DNA of 64,000 nucleotides from Cercospora beticola (taxonomy: Eukaryota; Ascomycota; Dothideomycetes; Mycosphaerellales; Mycosphaerellaceae), in contig NC_088939.1 in assembly GCF_033473495.1 (NCBI RefSeq), positions 2,976,001 to 3,040,000 of the forward strand, read 5' to 3'. Position 1 is the stretch's first letter, and every line of letters starts with the position of its first letter. Of this stretch, positions 1 to 10,636 are shown piece after piece. A model generated the notes under the pieces. That model saw only the letters and a list, made by a program, of their open reading frames with translations, did not search any database and had not been told where the DNA came from. A program made the translations under genes and the position numbers.

Positions 1-503
1 TGCGAAGAAGGAACAGACCAACCCTATCCCACAGCTGTATCCGCAAGATGGCAACCCTCCTCAGGGCTGGGGTCTTTCCATGATGTTGACACAAGAGCCT
101 GGTGCAACAGGACGAGGTCGCAACACAGGATGGTGGGCCGGCATCGCCAATCTCTTCTGGTGGTGTGACCGGGAGAAGGGCGTGGCCGGCATGATTGCGT
201 CTCAATGCATGCCTTTCTGCGATCCTAATGTCTTGGGTGCTTGGGTCAATTGCGAGGCCGCGGTATATGCTTCGGTATGATCGCTTTCCTCCGCGCGGGA
301 CTCGCTGAAAATCGCTGGATAATGGCTGAGAATATATGCTGTCGCAGGAACCTCAGCGGCAGGACTCGGCTGCGAACATTGAGATGAAAGAGTCGACACA
401 GCCCGAGAAGGCAGCTGAAGAGCCGGTGAATCGTAGGAGAAAGAGTCTTGCTGGGCTGGCGCGTCTAGGCAAGAAGCTGATTGGAAAGTCCGATAGTCAG
501 TAG
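1..503 (+). CDS. Beta-lactamase-fold esterase/transesterase, C-terminal part (partial)
   Basis: This is the 3' end of a gene that begins before the window. Exons are <1..274 and 348..503, with a 73-nt intron (275-347, GTATGA...GTCGCAG) that rejoins the frame in phase 0. The visible part reads GWGLSMMLT, then NTGWWAGIANLFWWCDREKG and a hydrophobic stretch ending in EAAVYAS. This is the typical end of fungal class-C beta-lactamase-like serine hydrolases (the EstB/LovD-type fold, which hydrolyse or transfer acyl esters rather than beta-lactams). The catalytic SxxK and YxN motifs would lie upstream, outside the window, so activity cannot be judged. After the conserved domain there is a charged tail of about 50 residues (RRRKSLAGLARLGKKLIGKS) encoded by the last exon. 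Substrate and location are unknown. The family call is fairly safe; the extra tail is seen directly. Confidence 0.75.
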
Positions 504-974
504 TGCAATTTTTATATCATTGTTTTCATCGTGACATTCTGCGCGTATTGTTCGATGTCTGCGTTGATACATGTCTTGCCTGCGGATGCGTGAGATTGGA
601 GTGGCAGTCGCATAAGGTGGGAAGCTTGAACTCATTCGCGACGTCTTGCTTAGTCATCAGCCGAATGTCCACGGCATGTCTGTTTTCCTGTCTGCTTCCC
701 AAATCTAGCATCATGTTCGCATATGAGATGTTCGCATCGTTGGCTCAGAGGCTGCTCTGGCCTTTGCGAGAGCCGAAAGGTCCACTGATCATTCCTGAAG
801 CCAGAAGTGATTGCGAGCCGACACTGACAGAAACTGTTTCCAGCCTCGTGAGCTCTGACAGCAGAAATTGGAATCGATGGCCACTATTCTGGAGAGTGAG
901 GCTTGCTGGCCGCCTTCATGAAGAAGCTGAAAGTATACAGGGTTACACATTGTGCTGCCCGCCAGATTTACAGC
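504..974. other. Intergenic, convergent 3' flanks
   Basis: This is the region between two converging genes. It starts with an AT-rich stretch just after the esterase stop (tttttatatcattg), which is a plausible 3'UTR/poly(A) area. Open frames here on both strands lack family similarity or splice logic, and I see no gene. Confidence 0.5.
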
Positions 975-2112
975 CTACAATTTTGACTTGCCGGACTCTG
1001 ATGGGGCTTTGACCTCGACTAGGAGTTTGCCAGTATTCACGCCCTCGTACAGCGCTCTCAAAGCTTCCGGCATCTTCTCGATACCACCTTTGATGATGGT
1101 CTCCTGCCTCTTAATCTTCCCTTCCGCGACCCACTGCGCCAACTCCCTCTTCGCCTGAGGGTACTGCTTCTCATAATCAAAGACCACGAATCCCTCCATC
1201 CTGATCCTCATGCTGACGATCATCAGGTAGTTCTTCGGGCCTTGGGGGTTCTTCGTGTTGTATTGTGAGATGCCGCCACACATCACAAAACGAGAGTGCT
1301 CTTTTGCCCTTGAAAGTGCCAAGTCCAGTACCTCACCGCCGACATTGTCGAAGTAGACATCGATAAGCTGCTTCGTTGACGCGCGGAACTTCTTGGCAAA
1401 GTCCTTGTCTTTGTAATTCAAGGCTTCATCAAACCCAAGTTCTTCCACAAGCCACTTGCACTTCGAATCCGAGCCGGCAATGCCAAGGACTTTCGCACCC
1501 TTAAGTTTGGCGATTTGGCCCACGACGCTACCTGTTGCGCCGGCAGCTCCAGAAACAACGACGAAATCTCCAGCCTTCACTTTTCCAACATCGATGATGC
1601 CGAAGTAAGCTGTCAAGCCTGGCATGCCCAAAGTTGCTAACGTGTCGGTCATTCTACCATTCGTAGGCAGATCCAGCTTCTCGACTTCTTTCTCGCGCAG
1701 GACCGCCAGTTCAGTCCACCCGGATCCAGCGTAGACGACTTCTCCAACACTGAATTTGGACGATTTACTTGCGACAACAGTTCCAACACCCACACCACGC
1801 ATTACTGCATCAATCTTGACAGGTGGTATATAGCTGCGAGTTGGCGCCAGCCATCCACGCACGGTTGAAGCTGTCAGTGAGAGGGACAATAATGTTTGAC
1901 GCGAGGCTTTGCAGAATGAAGTCGTTCTTGCGGCTACACTTACTGGCTGGGTCGAGGGAAAGATAATTAGGCTGGAAAAGCACTTGTCCATCTTTCAGCG
2001 ACGATGCTGAAGGCGTTTGATGTTGCTTGACTGTAAATGTGTCCGCTTCAATGTGGTCTTTAGGTCTGTTGGCCAGATGAACGGCTTTGTATGTCGACGG
2101 CAGGGACGCCAT
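975..2112 (-). CDS. Medium-chain NAD(P)H-dependent oxidoreductase, prostaglandin-reductase/LTB4DH type
   Basis: Exons are complement(1944..2112, 975..1870), with a 73-nt intron (1871-1943) carrying a GTAAGT donor. The protein is 354 aa. The splice joins SLDPA to TVRGWL, restoring the family signature 'YLSLDPAMRGW..TRSYIPPV'. An N-terminal GroES-like domain is followed by a Rossmann domain with GAAGATGSVVGQIAKLKGAK (the AxxGxxG nucleotide-binding loop) and LGFDEALNYKD, features of zinc-free alkenal/one oxidoreductases (MDR superfamily). No zinc-binding Cys cluster is visible, as expected for this branch. These enzymes reduce the C=C bond of alpha,beta-unsaturated ketones and aldehydes with NADPH in the cytosol, often as detoxification. 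The natural substrate cannot be inferred. The gene stands alone, tail-to-tail with the esterase. Confidence 0.88.
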
Positions 2113-3281
2113 ATTCGCTTCTTGTATTTAGAACTTCGTTTTCTGTGTTTGATATAGTATCGACACTGTTGGACGGAAAATTCAGAGACTTGAAGTTGAT
2201 GGGTAGTAGAAAGAATTGACAATCGAAGAGGTAGTGTTGTGCAGCTGAGTGCAGACCCCGGTAATTCAAGGGCTTTGACCTCGGTTCGGCCACCATTCCT
2301 AATCAAGCTGCGCTCCGCTAAGCAGGCGTCCATCAATTTTGCTGTACAGCATCTTACGGACGAGAGCTCAACACGATAATGCGTTGCTACTCGACATTTT
2401 CACGGCAGTCACAAAGGCGTCGCAATTTTGACTTGAACATCAAGGGCCACTAGTACTCTACCATGGGCGCACGAACAGGCACGATCCGCCTAGGTGATGC
2501 CGCGACCTGTTGTATGGCCTTCGAAGCATTGAAGCAGCAAGCACAATCGCTGACAAGATCCAGTTGACATTTGCATGTCCTGGATCACAGTGAACGTGTG
2601 TTTCACTGGAGCTGACAAACGACATATGCCTCTGCCGCTTGTTAGCCGACCTTCAAGGAACGAACCCTATGGTCACATACCTGGCTCTTTTCGATTTGGC
2701 AATGACAGAAACTAGGGTCAGCAGTGCGTATTGTGTCTGGGGACATCGAGCGCTCTTCCGATCCTCCTGTCTCTGGCTTGTGTAGAATAGCTGAGGCACT
2801 CTACCTCGAAAAGCGAGCCAGGCGTGGCGGCAAGGTCGTGACAAGAGAGCACAAAGTCTGGCCGTCTTCGATTCTCCATTCTGCTGTCAGTAGGTATGCT
2901 CATCTGGTTCTAGCACTGGCAGAAGCCGGTGAGCAATGGAATGATGGCAAGACGCATGCAAGACTTCTCACTGCACCGAATATCGTCGTCCTCAAATCCT
3001 GCTCACGGTGTTGCGAATTGTGCACTGTGACCGCCAAATGCCATTGTGTACATAAAATCCGACCATGTAGCTCTAGACTTAGGCTTCATTTGGCAGCACA
3101 TCTTCCTTCGGATCGTAGCGCTGAGCACGTGTGGGTAGGTGTGAGCAGTTGCTTGTTCCATCGAGCAGCTGTGCTCTTTTCGTCATTTCTCTAGTCATCA
3201 ATAATCTATCATCGTCAGCGTCACTATCGTAAACATGGCTCATCATCACAATCGATAACATAGGGATCCAGCTGTGCACTT
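2113..3281. other. Intergenic, promoter of the MDR gene and 3' flank of the phosphatase gene
   Basis: About 1.17 kb upstream of the minus-strand oxidoreductase and downstream of the minus-strand histidine phosphatase. Short open frames occur on both strands, the longest plus-strand one around 2724-3194. They lack an ATG in good context, recognisable domains or supporting splice sites. No repeat or RNA gene was seen. Confidence 0.45.
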
Positions 3282-4703
3282 TCAATACACACTTTCCCGC
3301 GCACTCCTCTCTTCCCTCTCGGCTTGATCAACATCTCCACTTCCCTCGGTATCTTCTGCAGCCTCGTCTCCCAGCGGATCAGCCCTTCTATGAGCATTCA
3401 TGCCGCTTTCCTTGGCCCATCTCTCAATATCATCTGGTGTAGCTTTCCGTTGTGGACCTTTCCGGATTGCATCAGCAAGACTACCGCCGCGAGCAGAAGT
3501 CTCGAAATAGCCAGTCGATCCTTCAGCCTCACTGCTTTCGTGCGGAGTGTTTACTCCTGACAATCCTCCTCCGTCTCGACCCGGTTGTAGATACTCGGGG
3601 ATCGTGGATTTCGATGATGGCATATCGATCTGTGGCGCTTTCGATCGCGAAGAAGCGGTCTTTACCGTCTCAGTCCCAGGCTCAACATGAGCCATGGGGG
3701 TATCTTCTGTCTCGGCCTTGGGTGCTTCGAGTGGTGAGGGCAGAGTCAGCTCTTGCGTCTGCTTTCTTTGTTGGTGCTGGCCAGCTCTCCTTGGGAATTT
3801 CTCGTTCTGGTGATTGCAACCATCCTTACAGCCACCCCATTTCCGTGGCGGGATGCTCGGGCTGTCTTGTTTTTGTTTCAAGAAATGAGACAAAGTATTT
3901 CTTCTCTGTGGGTCGGCCTTCGCCTCTGCCTCTCGTTTCTGCCTCTTAAGCTCCGACCATGTCCGCATCTTGTTCTCGAGCACGTACTTGCCCCTCTCAT
4001 CTTTGTGCATGGTGATAAATTCGCAGTGATTGATGTTCCGTAGATCTTCAAAGTACTCGACACTCCAGTGGTACCACTTCATCAGGAAGACTCTCGTCAT
4101 GAGGCCATGCGTGACGAGCACGCATACGCTTGGGAACTCGTCTTCGCTGAATTGCCTCCACAGACTTTCGTTGAAGCCTGAGATCCTGTCGTATGCATCG
4201 GCTGCGCTCTCACCATCGGGTATCCGGTAAAAGAAGTGGCCATAGTCAGCACGCTCCTGCCACATTCTCTCCATCTCGGCCGAGCATGGTTGGAAATTTC
4301 CGAAATCTTGCTCTCTAATACGTGGCTCCTCATACACCTTGATTTTGTTTCTGCTGAAGGGCGAGGGGGCCGCTGTCGGGTCGTCGGGGTCATCTCTTGC
4401 GGTCAGCGTCTTGAGAATCCCTTCTGTCGTTTCTCTCGTTCTACGATAGGGCGAAGTGTAGATCTGGAGTGTGTCATCGGGTTTCAGGAGGGCTCGTAGG
4501 CGGCGGCCAGCTTCTTCTGCCTATGTGGTTAGTCAGGCATGTATCTTTACAAGTACGATTACAGCATAGGCATGTCATACCTGTTTGTGGCCTTCTTCAG
4601 TGAGCTTGACGCGGTGATCCGGGATCATCTGATGGATCTCGCGGTTCTTATTGCCCTCGGACTGTGCATGGCGGATGAGGATGATCAGGCGTGGTTTGAC
4701 CAT
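3282..4703 (-). CDS. Histidine phosphatase (phosphoglycerate-mutase fold), Det1-like
   Basis: Exons are complement(4581..4703, 3282..4520), with a 60-nt intron (4521-4580, GTATGA donor). The protein is 453 aa. I chose the ATG at 4703 because MVKPRLIILIRHAQSEGNKN is where the family begins; an in-frame ATG at 4766 would add 21 residues. The RHAQSEG motif holds the phosphorylated His12. Downstream are YTSPYRRTRET (phosphate pocket Arg), DGESAADAYDRI (acid/base Glu, about residue 145) and VTHGLM (second catalytic His, about 179). The fold ends near residue 240. The remaining 200 residues are low-complexity, rich in charged residues, Ser and Pro, and probably disordered. Relatives include yeast Det1 (YDR051C), an acid-phosphatase-like protein linked to intracellular sterol transport. 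The physiological substrate is not deducible. Confidence 0.85.
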
Positions 4704-5052
4704 TTCTGTTGTACTGTTGTAATGTCTAGACTCCCTGGGTTCCTGTAGGAGGTAAAGGGATGTCACTCGGCTTACAGCACGCGCTGTTGAGTCGAGTCGC
4801 CTTGCATCATCTGCTGCAGGACCTACCGGACTTATCTTCGGTATACTATAGCCTCTCTTGAGTCATAAGAACATTACATCTGCAACTTCTTGCCGCAAGC
4901 CTGGCGACTTCAAACCATTCACAATCAACATCGCATACTTCGTCGGCTACTGTAGGCGATAGCGCTGAGCTACGCGACTGCATAGCAGTGCTTCTTACCC
5001 GCGCGCGACACTCCAACGTGTTGATAGAATCTCGAGAAGACAGTCGCCAACC
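4704..5052. promoter_or_regulatory. Shared divergent promoter region
   Basis: 349 bp separate the starts of the minus-strand phosphatase and the plus-strand PRKRIP1-like gene, so both promoters must lie here. No obvious TATA box is seen. A short GC-rich element (cccgcgcgcgaca) lies about 50 bp before the plus-strand start. Confidence 0.4.
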
Positions 5053-5664
5053 ATGTCCGAAAACATACCAGAGTCTATCCCCACCTCCATTTCTTCACGA
5101 TCCAACCGGCCCACCAAGAAACGCGCTGTTGGTCCCGCATCCGTACAATCTCAACAAGTGGAAGCGCTCTTCGCAAACCCCGATCGCGAAATCAACATCC
5201 CGAACAGCAGCTCCTCAAAACCCAAAACCCTCGCTGCCCCACCAGAAATCGTCGCAAACGTCCAAGGTTCCTCTGCGGGAGCCGGATCAGGCGAGTTTCA
5301 CGTCTACAAAGCGAGTCGGAGGAGGGAATATGAGCGGCAGAGACTGATGGACGAGGAGACAAAAGAGGAAGAGGCAGAGAGGGTGTTCAGAGAGCGAAAA
5401 GAACAGAGGGAGAAAGAGGATAGAGAAAGGTTGGAGAAGAATCGGGCGAAGAGAGAGAAGGCTAAAGCACGAAAAGGGAAGAAAGGTGGGAAAGCAGGTG
5501 GGGATGATGGGGACGCGGGAGAGAAGAAGCGATTAGGTCCTGCGAAGATTGGGGCGAGAGATCGCAGTGGGACTGAAGAGAATGGGACGGAGGACGGTGA
5601 TGGGCAGAAGCCTGGAGAGAATGGCCAGGAAGAGACCGGGATTGTTGTTCATGACGACGATTGA
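5053..5664 (+). CDS. PRKRIP1-like (DUF1168) spliceosome-associated protein
   Basis: Uninterrupted 203-aa frame. The core GSGEFHVYKASRRREYERQR, at about residues 80-100, is the hallmark of the DUF1168/PRKRIP1 family. It is followed by a long, highly charged helix-forming segment (EEEAERVFRERKEQREKEDRERLEKNRAKREK) and a Lys/Gly-rich, then acidic, tail. In animals the relative PRKRIP1 binds double-stranded RNA and bridges U2 snRNP and the step II factor in the spliceosomal C* complex through such a long helix, so a nuclear splicing role is likely here. The start MSENIPES is the first ATG of the frame and lies just after the divergent promoter. The length is normal for the family in fungi. Confidence 0.85.
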   Translation: MSENIPESIPTSISSRSNRPTKKRAVGPASVQSQQVEALFANPDREINIPNSSSSKPKTLAAPPEIVANVQGSSAGAGSGEFHVYKASRRREYERQRLMDEETKEEEAERVFRERKEQREKEDRERLEKNRAKREKAKARKGKKGGKAGGDDGDAGEKKRLGPAKIGARDRSGTEENGTEDGDGQKPGENGQEETGIVVHDDD

Positions 5665-5823
5665 GGGGACATGGCTCAAACCGTTGGAAGGACGGCTATC
5701 TGGTTGTCAAGAAATGCTACAACGAAGCCTCAGTCGACACGGGGTAACGCAAAGCCGTGATGAAGACATGATTTACGCGATCGGAGAGGACAGTCTATTC
5801 CCTAGGAGTCCGAATAGAACGCA

Positions 5824-6889
5824 CTAATAGGCACTTCCCTCAGAACCATCCCCATCATCCTCGTCGTATTCGGCCTCACCATCCACAAGCGGCACGACAC
5901 GAAAATCGACAAAAGCCGCTCCGTCCCCATCGCCTACTCCCACTTCAACAAGAAATTGCAAGCTCAGCACGGATTCTTCGTCCAATCGCACAGAAACTTT
6001 CGAGGCCGCTTGCATTGCTCGCTGGGCCGCTTTGATGCAGCTGAACTTAAAACTTGCAGAGGTCTTCGCAGGACATTGGAAAGTCTCGAGAATCGGAGTC
6101 TCGGATAACGTATCTGTGGCGAAGTCTACGGTGGAGGATCCAAGGGGTCCTGCAAGTCATTGTTAGCCAGTGTAAGAGATGCGGCAGTGAGGGATTGTAA
6201 GCACCTGATGCACTGAGCGAAATATTTGCCGTGCGAGAATCCGGGTTCGCTTGAATCGTCAAGTGTTGAGGCCCCATGTTATTGAGTTCTGAAAGAGCAT
6301 CAAGTAGGAAGGTCGACCGCATGATGGTCTTGAGCGCCAGATGCTCGCGTTGAAATGGTATCTCCTCAGAAACTTCTGCTTCGTACGTTGTGAGATCGCA
6401 TGTCGTTGTCACTCCTGCTTCCGACATGTGAACACTCAGAGGGCTGCCCTCGCCATCGTATGTGAACGTGCATATGCCAGCAACGTGCAGTGGGTTGTTG
6501 AAAGCATTTTGATTGGCATGTCGGTTCAATCGGTGTGCCGCGAAGGCCGAGTATTCATCTGAGCGCTTTGCAGTGCTCTGGTCTGACACACTGAAAATGT
6601 TGAGAGTCTCCAGAAGAGCGACGAGATTGACTTCGAATATTGGATGCTCAGGTGGGTCGTCCTGCGACGAGGGTGGTGCATCGGGGATGTTGTATTTGTA
6701 GGAGGTGAAGAGATTCTTCTCGAGGTGAATGAAAGCTTCCATGACACTACCTTCTTCTGTGCTGAAGCGAAGCCCTTCGGGGGTAATGCGCACAGTGGCC
6801 GTCTTCGAGAATGAAATGCAGCGAAGCAGGAGTAAGATCTGCCGCGCAGAAGATGATACTGCGGAAAAGAGAGGTGGACGGGAGGCCAT
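5824..6889 (-). CDS. rad1: Rad1-type subunit of the 9-1-1 DNA damage checkpoint clamp
   Basis: Exons are complement(6205..6889, 5824..6149), with a 55-nt intron (6150-6204). The protein is 336 aa. The start MASRPPLFSAVSSSARQ leads into LLLLRCISFSKTATVRITPEG, then GSVMEAFIHLEKNLFTSYKY, the PCNA-like fold of Rad1/Rec1/Rad17. The second exon carries LETFQCPAKTSASFKFSCIK and ends in an acidic tail. Together with Rad9 and Hus1 this protein forms the heterotrimeric ring loaded at damaged DNA by Rad17-RFC to activate ATR/Mec1 signalling. Without the splice the frame would run into an unrelated short end, while the spliced product has the expected family length. The annotation is made from the fold motifs; no nuclease residues are expected, as the family is structural. 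Confidence 0.85.
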
Positions 6890-7288
6890 TGTTGAAGACT
6901 GTTTGAACTTTCTTGTTCGCTTGGGTATCTTATTTCTATGCTCGAAGGCTCAAATCCTCGCTTCGGATGTGAGGTATGCCCGAAGAAACGTGGAAAGCTT
7001 CAAAGTCGCGATCGACACCGCGAAGAAAGCCGTCAATCCGCAGCTGAGAATGAAAAGGGTGGAAGTCACTGGATGAAACCTCCGCTTGTCTAGAGCAAGG
7101 TCAGCATGTCTCTTACTGCTGTGCACGAGAGATTTGGTCACTGACAATCCGGCTTCGTGGCTGCAAGAGGTGTGGGACCGATGTCCAGATCTTCCGAGGC
7201 ACTTTGCGTACGTCTCTTGCCCAGATGCAGCTTGAACTGCTTCACTCTACGATCGCGGCGCAATGGCTGGTCGTGCGGAGAGTGCGAT
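6890..7288. other. Intergenic, rad1 promoter and ost5 3' flank
   Basis: 399 bp on the upstream side of rad1 and beyond the ost5 stop. A minus-strand frame at 6950-7147 encodes a hydrophobic stretch but has no ATG, so I do not call it. No other feature was seen. Confidence 0.4.
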
Positions 7289-7582
7289 CTATACATACAC
7301 GCCGACTGCGCAGATCATGTAGACGGAGCCAAAGGCAAAAGCGAGGGATGCGGGTACGGCGAGGATAGGCAGGTTCTTAACGGACAGGTCTATATATTGT
7401 CAGCAAAGAGCCGCATAGCCCGCGCAAAGTGTATACGTACTAAGTCCAAAGAGAGCAGTCAGGACAAAACCGATGCTGAGCAGGACGAATCCGACGAGGA
7501 ATTGAGCGTCTTTGCCGACGTTGGGGACGAACTGGCTGTTCGCCGAAGCCTCCCAGAGCGCGTGAAGTGATTGTTCCGACAT
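7289..7582 (-). CDS. ost5: Oligosaccharyltransferase subunit Ost5 (TMEM258 family)
   Basis: Small two-exon gene: complement(7441..7582, 7289..7389), with a 51-nt intron (7390-7440, GTACGT...ATATAG). The 80-aa product begins MSEQSLHALWEASANSQFVP and has two membrane helices, FLVGFVLLSIGFVLTALFGL and LPILAVPASLAFAFGSVYMI, ending in AVGVYV. This matches the short Ost5/TMEM258 proteins in size, topology and the GLN..VKNLP turn between the helices. Ost5 is a non-catalytic subunit of the ER membrane complex that transfers the lipid-linked glycan to Asn residues of nascent proteins. The start at 7582 gives the family N-terminus; an upstream ATG in the same frame would add an unrelated extension. Confidence 0.9.
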
Positions 7583-7837
7583 TGATCGCTCTCTGAATGC
7601 GTGCGATGTGCAGTGCAGCGGTGATGCGTGAGGGGGATGCGCGGCAGTGAACAAGTGGACGTTGCCCAGAGCTTCACATGGCCGCTGACAGGGATCGGAA
7701 GTGCCTCCGCCGCGAAATCTGGAGCTCTGCTCAGAATTTCGTGACCTCAGACTTCCTCACTTCAGCTACCTCTTTCTCTTCTCGCATCACATCTTGGTTG
7801 GACTGCATTGATACAGAACATCAATTCAGTCGCAATC

Positions 7838-10636
7838 ATGTCTCGCAACAAGAGAGGCGGCGGAAGAGGCCGGGGTCGTGGCGGCGGTGGACGAGGTGGA
7901 GGTGGTTCTCGTCAGAACCAGTTCCAAGACAACCGCGTCTCTTTCGACAAGGTCGACAAAACCAACGAGAAGTTTGAGCGCTTCTACAACTCCATTCCCA
8001 TTGTTCCAGAGGGTCCCGAACGGGATGCGTTCTGGAGGCATTTGCGCAAAGAGTTGCCCAACTCATGGCGCTTCACTGGTTCCAAAGGCCACGCGCTGGG
8101 AGTTCGACACAACTTGGTCAACCGCTTCTTCCCGGTTTTGAAAGGCATCAAACACGAAGGACGACCCGTCGAGCTGCCTCAGCCCATCGCATGGTATCCC
8201 AATGGCTTGGCATACTCCATGACGACCCCGAAGAACGTTGTGAGAAAGTACGAGCCTTTCAAGGATTTCCAGAAATTTTTGGTCAGCGAGACCGGAGTTG
8301 GCAACATCAGTAGGCAGGAGGAGGTGAGCATGATACCGCCGCTACTGTTGGATGTGCAGCCCCACCACACTGTGTTGGATCTGTGCGCTGCCCCGGGAAG
8401 TAAGAGCGCGCAGTTGGTCGAGCTCTTGCATGCAGGAGAGGAAGACAGAGTCGCCAAAGCGCTTGAAAGCGTCAAGAGCAGCGATGCAGGGGGCGTAGAT
8501 ATCGGAGAGGATCACGGCCGCTCCACAGGTATCCTGGTCGCCAACGATGTCAACTATCAACGCGCGCAGATGTTGGTGCACCAAGTGAAGCGCCTGAACT
8601 CGCCCAATCTGATCGTCACGAACCACGATGCGACCATGTACCCCTCGATCGCATTACCCTCGCAGACAGATGGCGCAGGAAACAAGGCAGGAAAGTGGCT
8701 CAAATTTGACCGCATCCTCGCCGATGTTCCTTGCAGTGGCGATGGAACTTGCAGAAAGAATCCGAACATTTGGAAAGATTGGACACCGCAGAATGGCCTG
8801 GGGCTGTATGTCACGCAAGTTAGGATCTTGACGAGAGCATTACAAATGTTGAAGGTTGGAGGCAGAGTCGTCTACAGTACCTGCAGCTTGAATCCGGTGG
8901 AGAATGAGGCCGTTATCGCGTCTGCTATTGAGAGATGCGGCGGATCTGCCAAGATCAAGCTCGTCGATTCCTCTGACAGGCTGCCAGACCTCAAGCGAAC
9001 TCCCGGACTCAAGGATTGGAGTATCATGAACCGCAGTGGTACGATCTATGAATCATGGGCCGAAGCTGCAGGCCTGGAGCAAGAGGGCAGTAGGATTGTC
9101 CCCGGAATGTTTCCTCCGGAACCAGAAGAGAATATTCCGCTTGAGAACTGTTGGCGTGTATACCCTCATCAGCAGAATACTGGAGGATTTTTCATTGCTG
9201 CTCTCGAGAAACTGAGTGAGATTCGTGCTAAGCCGGAAGATGAGAGCAAGTGTCAGAACAAGAACTGGACCTTCGTCAAGGACACTGTGCCCGAGAAGAC
9301 TGCATTCACCGAGACACTTGCAGAGATCGAGAACGGTCATCTTGACGAGCCGAAACGTGTGGATGATGTGCCTACAGTCACGGCCGCTCCTTTGCAGAAC
9401 AGCTCAGCCGGCGAGACCTCAACGGTGGCGGGCGCTAAGAGGTCTGCTCCGGAAGACGAAGCACCTACATCTCCTTCGAAGAAACAACGGACGAACGAAG
9501 CGGCGGCCGCGCCAGATGTTGCCATGACTGAGGCTGGTCAAGAGGCCGGCGTGAGCACGGAAGTGAAGGATGCTGTCAAGGAAGCTCCTTTTGAGAAAAC
9601 AATACCCTCTGACGCTGTTCAACAGGCGAAGCGCAGAAACAACGACGCCAACGAGGAGGCATTCAAATACCTTGACGCCGAGCATCCGGAACTGGTGGGA
9701 ATCTACAACTTCTACGAGCTGCATTCAGCTTTCCCAAGAGACCGCTTCTTGGTCCGCAATCCTGCTGGAGATCCCGTGAAGGGCATTTATTACACAGCAA
9801 AGCTGATCAAGGACATACTCATCTCCAACGAAAATCGTGGCATGAAATTCGTGCATGCTGGTGTGAAGATGTTCATGAAACAAGATGCTCAAGGGCAAGA
9901 CATCTGTCGTTGGAGAATTCAAACAGAAGGACTTCCCATCATCGAGGGCTGGGTGGGCGAAAGTCGTGTCGTCAGGTTGCAGAAGCGCAGCACACTCAGG
10001 AAGCTTCTGGTAGAGATGTTCCCAAAGGTGGCGACCGACAAGAATGAGGATGGCACCGAGACTGGAGGCTGGAAAGACTTGGGAGAAATCGGCGCAGCAG
10101 TCAATGCACTTGGAGGTGGATGTTGTGTGCTGAGGGTCGAAGCCACGCCCAATCCTGGTCCAGACGAGTTCAGTGACAACTTGACCCTACCGTTGTGGAG
10201 GAGTAAAGCCAGCGTCAATCTCATGTTGCCTAAGGAAGACCGGAGAGCGATGCTGCTACGCATTTACAACGAGGACGTCGAGCTTATCAACCATTCCGAC
10301 CCGAAACAGAATGGCGGCAAAGACGCCAAGCGCGAACCGAAGCCTGAATCCAAGGGCAGCATTCCAGCTCAGGATGTAGCAGAAGAGACCAAAGCACGCA
10401 TGAAGAATGAGGACGTAGACGAAGAAAAGATCGGAGGTGTACCTGTCGATCAAGCTTCGGCTGTGCCGCTTACAGATGCTGGTATCACTGCACTAGAGCA
10501 AGACCTGGAAACTGCAAGGGACCACATCGAGGCGAAGAGATTGGAGGTCTTGGAAGATGAAGATAGGAAAATCGCGGAAGCGATGCCAGAGCGAGCGGAC
10601 GACCTAGACGGCGACGACTACAACAAGACCGTCTGA
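7838..10636 (+). CDS. ncl1: tRNA (cytosine-5)-methyltransferase, Ncl1/Trm4 (NSUN2) family
   Basis: Single-exon gene of 932 aa. I start at the ATG at 7838 (MSRNKRGG), which begins the arginine/glycine-rich N-terminus; 30 bases more are open upstream. The SAM-binding motif LDLCAAPGSKSAQLVELL is at about residues 178-195. DVPCSGDGTC (about 295-304) and YSTCSLNP (about 346-353) carry the two conserved cysteines, near 298 and 349: the TCSLNP cysteine forms the covalent link to cytosine and the PCS cysteine releases it. After the catalytic core comes a charged, poorly conserved linker (about 500-610), then a PUA-like C-terminal region. The enzyme makes m5C at several tRNA positions in the nucleus. 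The RG-rich start may be an RNA-binding or methylated segment. The length exceeds the yeast protein (684 aa) because of the linker and tail. Confidence 0.93.
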   Translation: MSRNKRGGGRGRGRGGGGRGGGGSRQNQFQDNRVSFDKVDKTNEKFERFYNSIPIVPEGPERDAFWRHLRKELPNSWRFTGSKGHALGVRHNLVNRFFPVLKGIKHEGRPVELPQPIAWYPNGLAYSMTTPKNVVRKYEPFKDFQKFLVSETGVGNISRQEEVSMIPPLLLDVQPHHTVLDLCAAPGSKSAQLVELLHAGEEDRVAKALESVKSSDAGGVDIGEDHGRSTGILVANDVNYQRAQMLVHQVKRLNSPNLIVTNHDATMYPSIALPSQTDGAGNKAGKWLKFDRILADVPCSGDGTCRKNPNIWKDWTPQNGLGLYVTQVRILTRALQMLKVGGRVVYSTCSLNPVENEAVIASAIERCGGSAKIKLVDSSDRLPDLKRTPGLKDWSIMNRSGTIYESWAEAAGLEQEGSRIVPGMFPPEPEENIPLENCWRVYPHQQNTGGFFIAALEKLSEIRAKPEDESKCQNKNWTFVKDTVPEKTAFTETLAEIENGHLDEPKRVDDVPTVTAAPLQNSSAGETSTVAGAKRSAPEDEAPTSPSKKQRTNEAAAAPDVAMTEAGQEAGVSTEVKDAVKEAPFEKTIPSDAVQQAKRRNNDANEEAFKYLDAEHPELVGIYNFYELHSAFPRDRFLVRNPAGDPVKGIYYTAKLIKDILISNENRGMKFVHAGVKMFMKQDAQGQDICRWRIQTEGLPIIEGWVGESRVVRLQKRSTLRKLLVEMFPKVATDKNEDGTETGGWKDLGEIGAAVNALGGGCCVLRVEATPNPGPDEFSDNLTLPLWRSKASVNLMLPKEDRRAMLLRIYNEDVELINHSDPKQNGGKDAKREPKPESKGSIPAQDVAEETKARMKNEDVDEEKIGGVPVDQASAVPLTDAGITALEQDLETARDHIEAKRLEVLEDEDRKIAEAMPERADDLDGDDYNKTV

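Noticed and set aside
6950..7147. Minus-strand frame with a hydrophobic segment, possible small membrane protein
   Set aside because: There is no ATG in the frame (it opens at TTG), and it lies on the rad1 promoter side with no family match.
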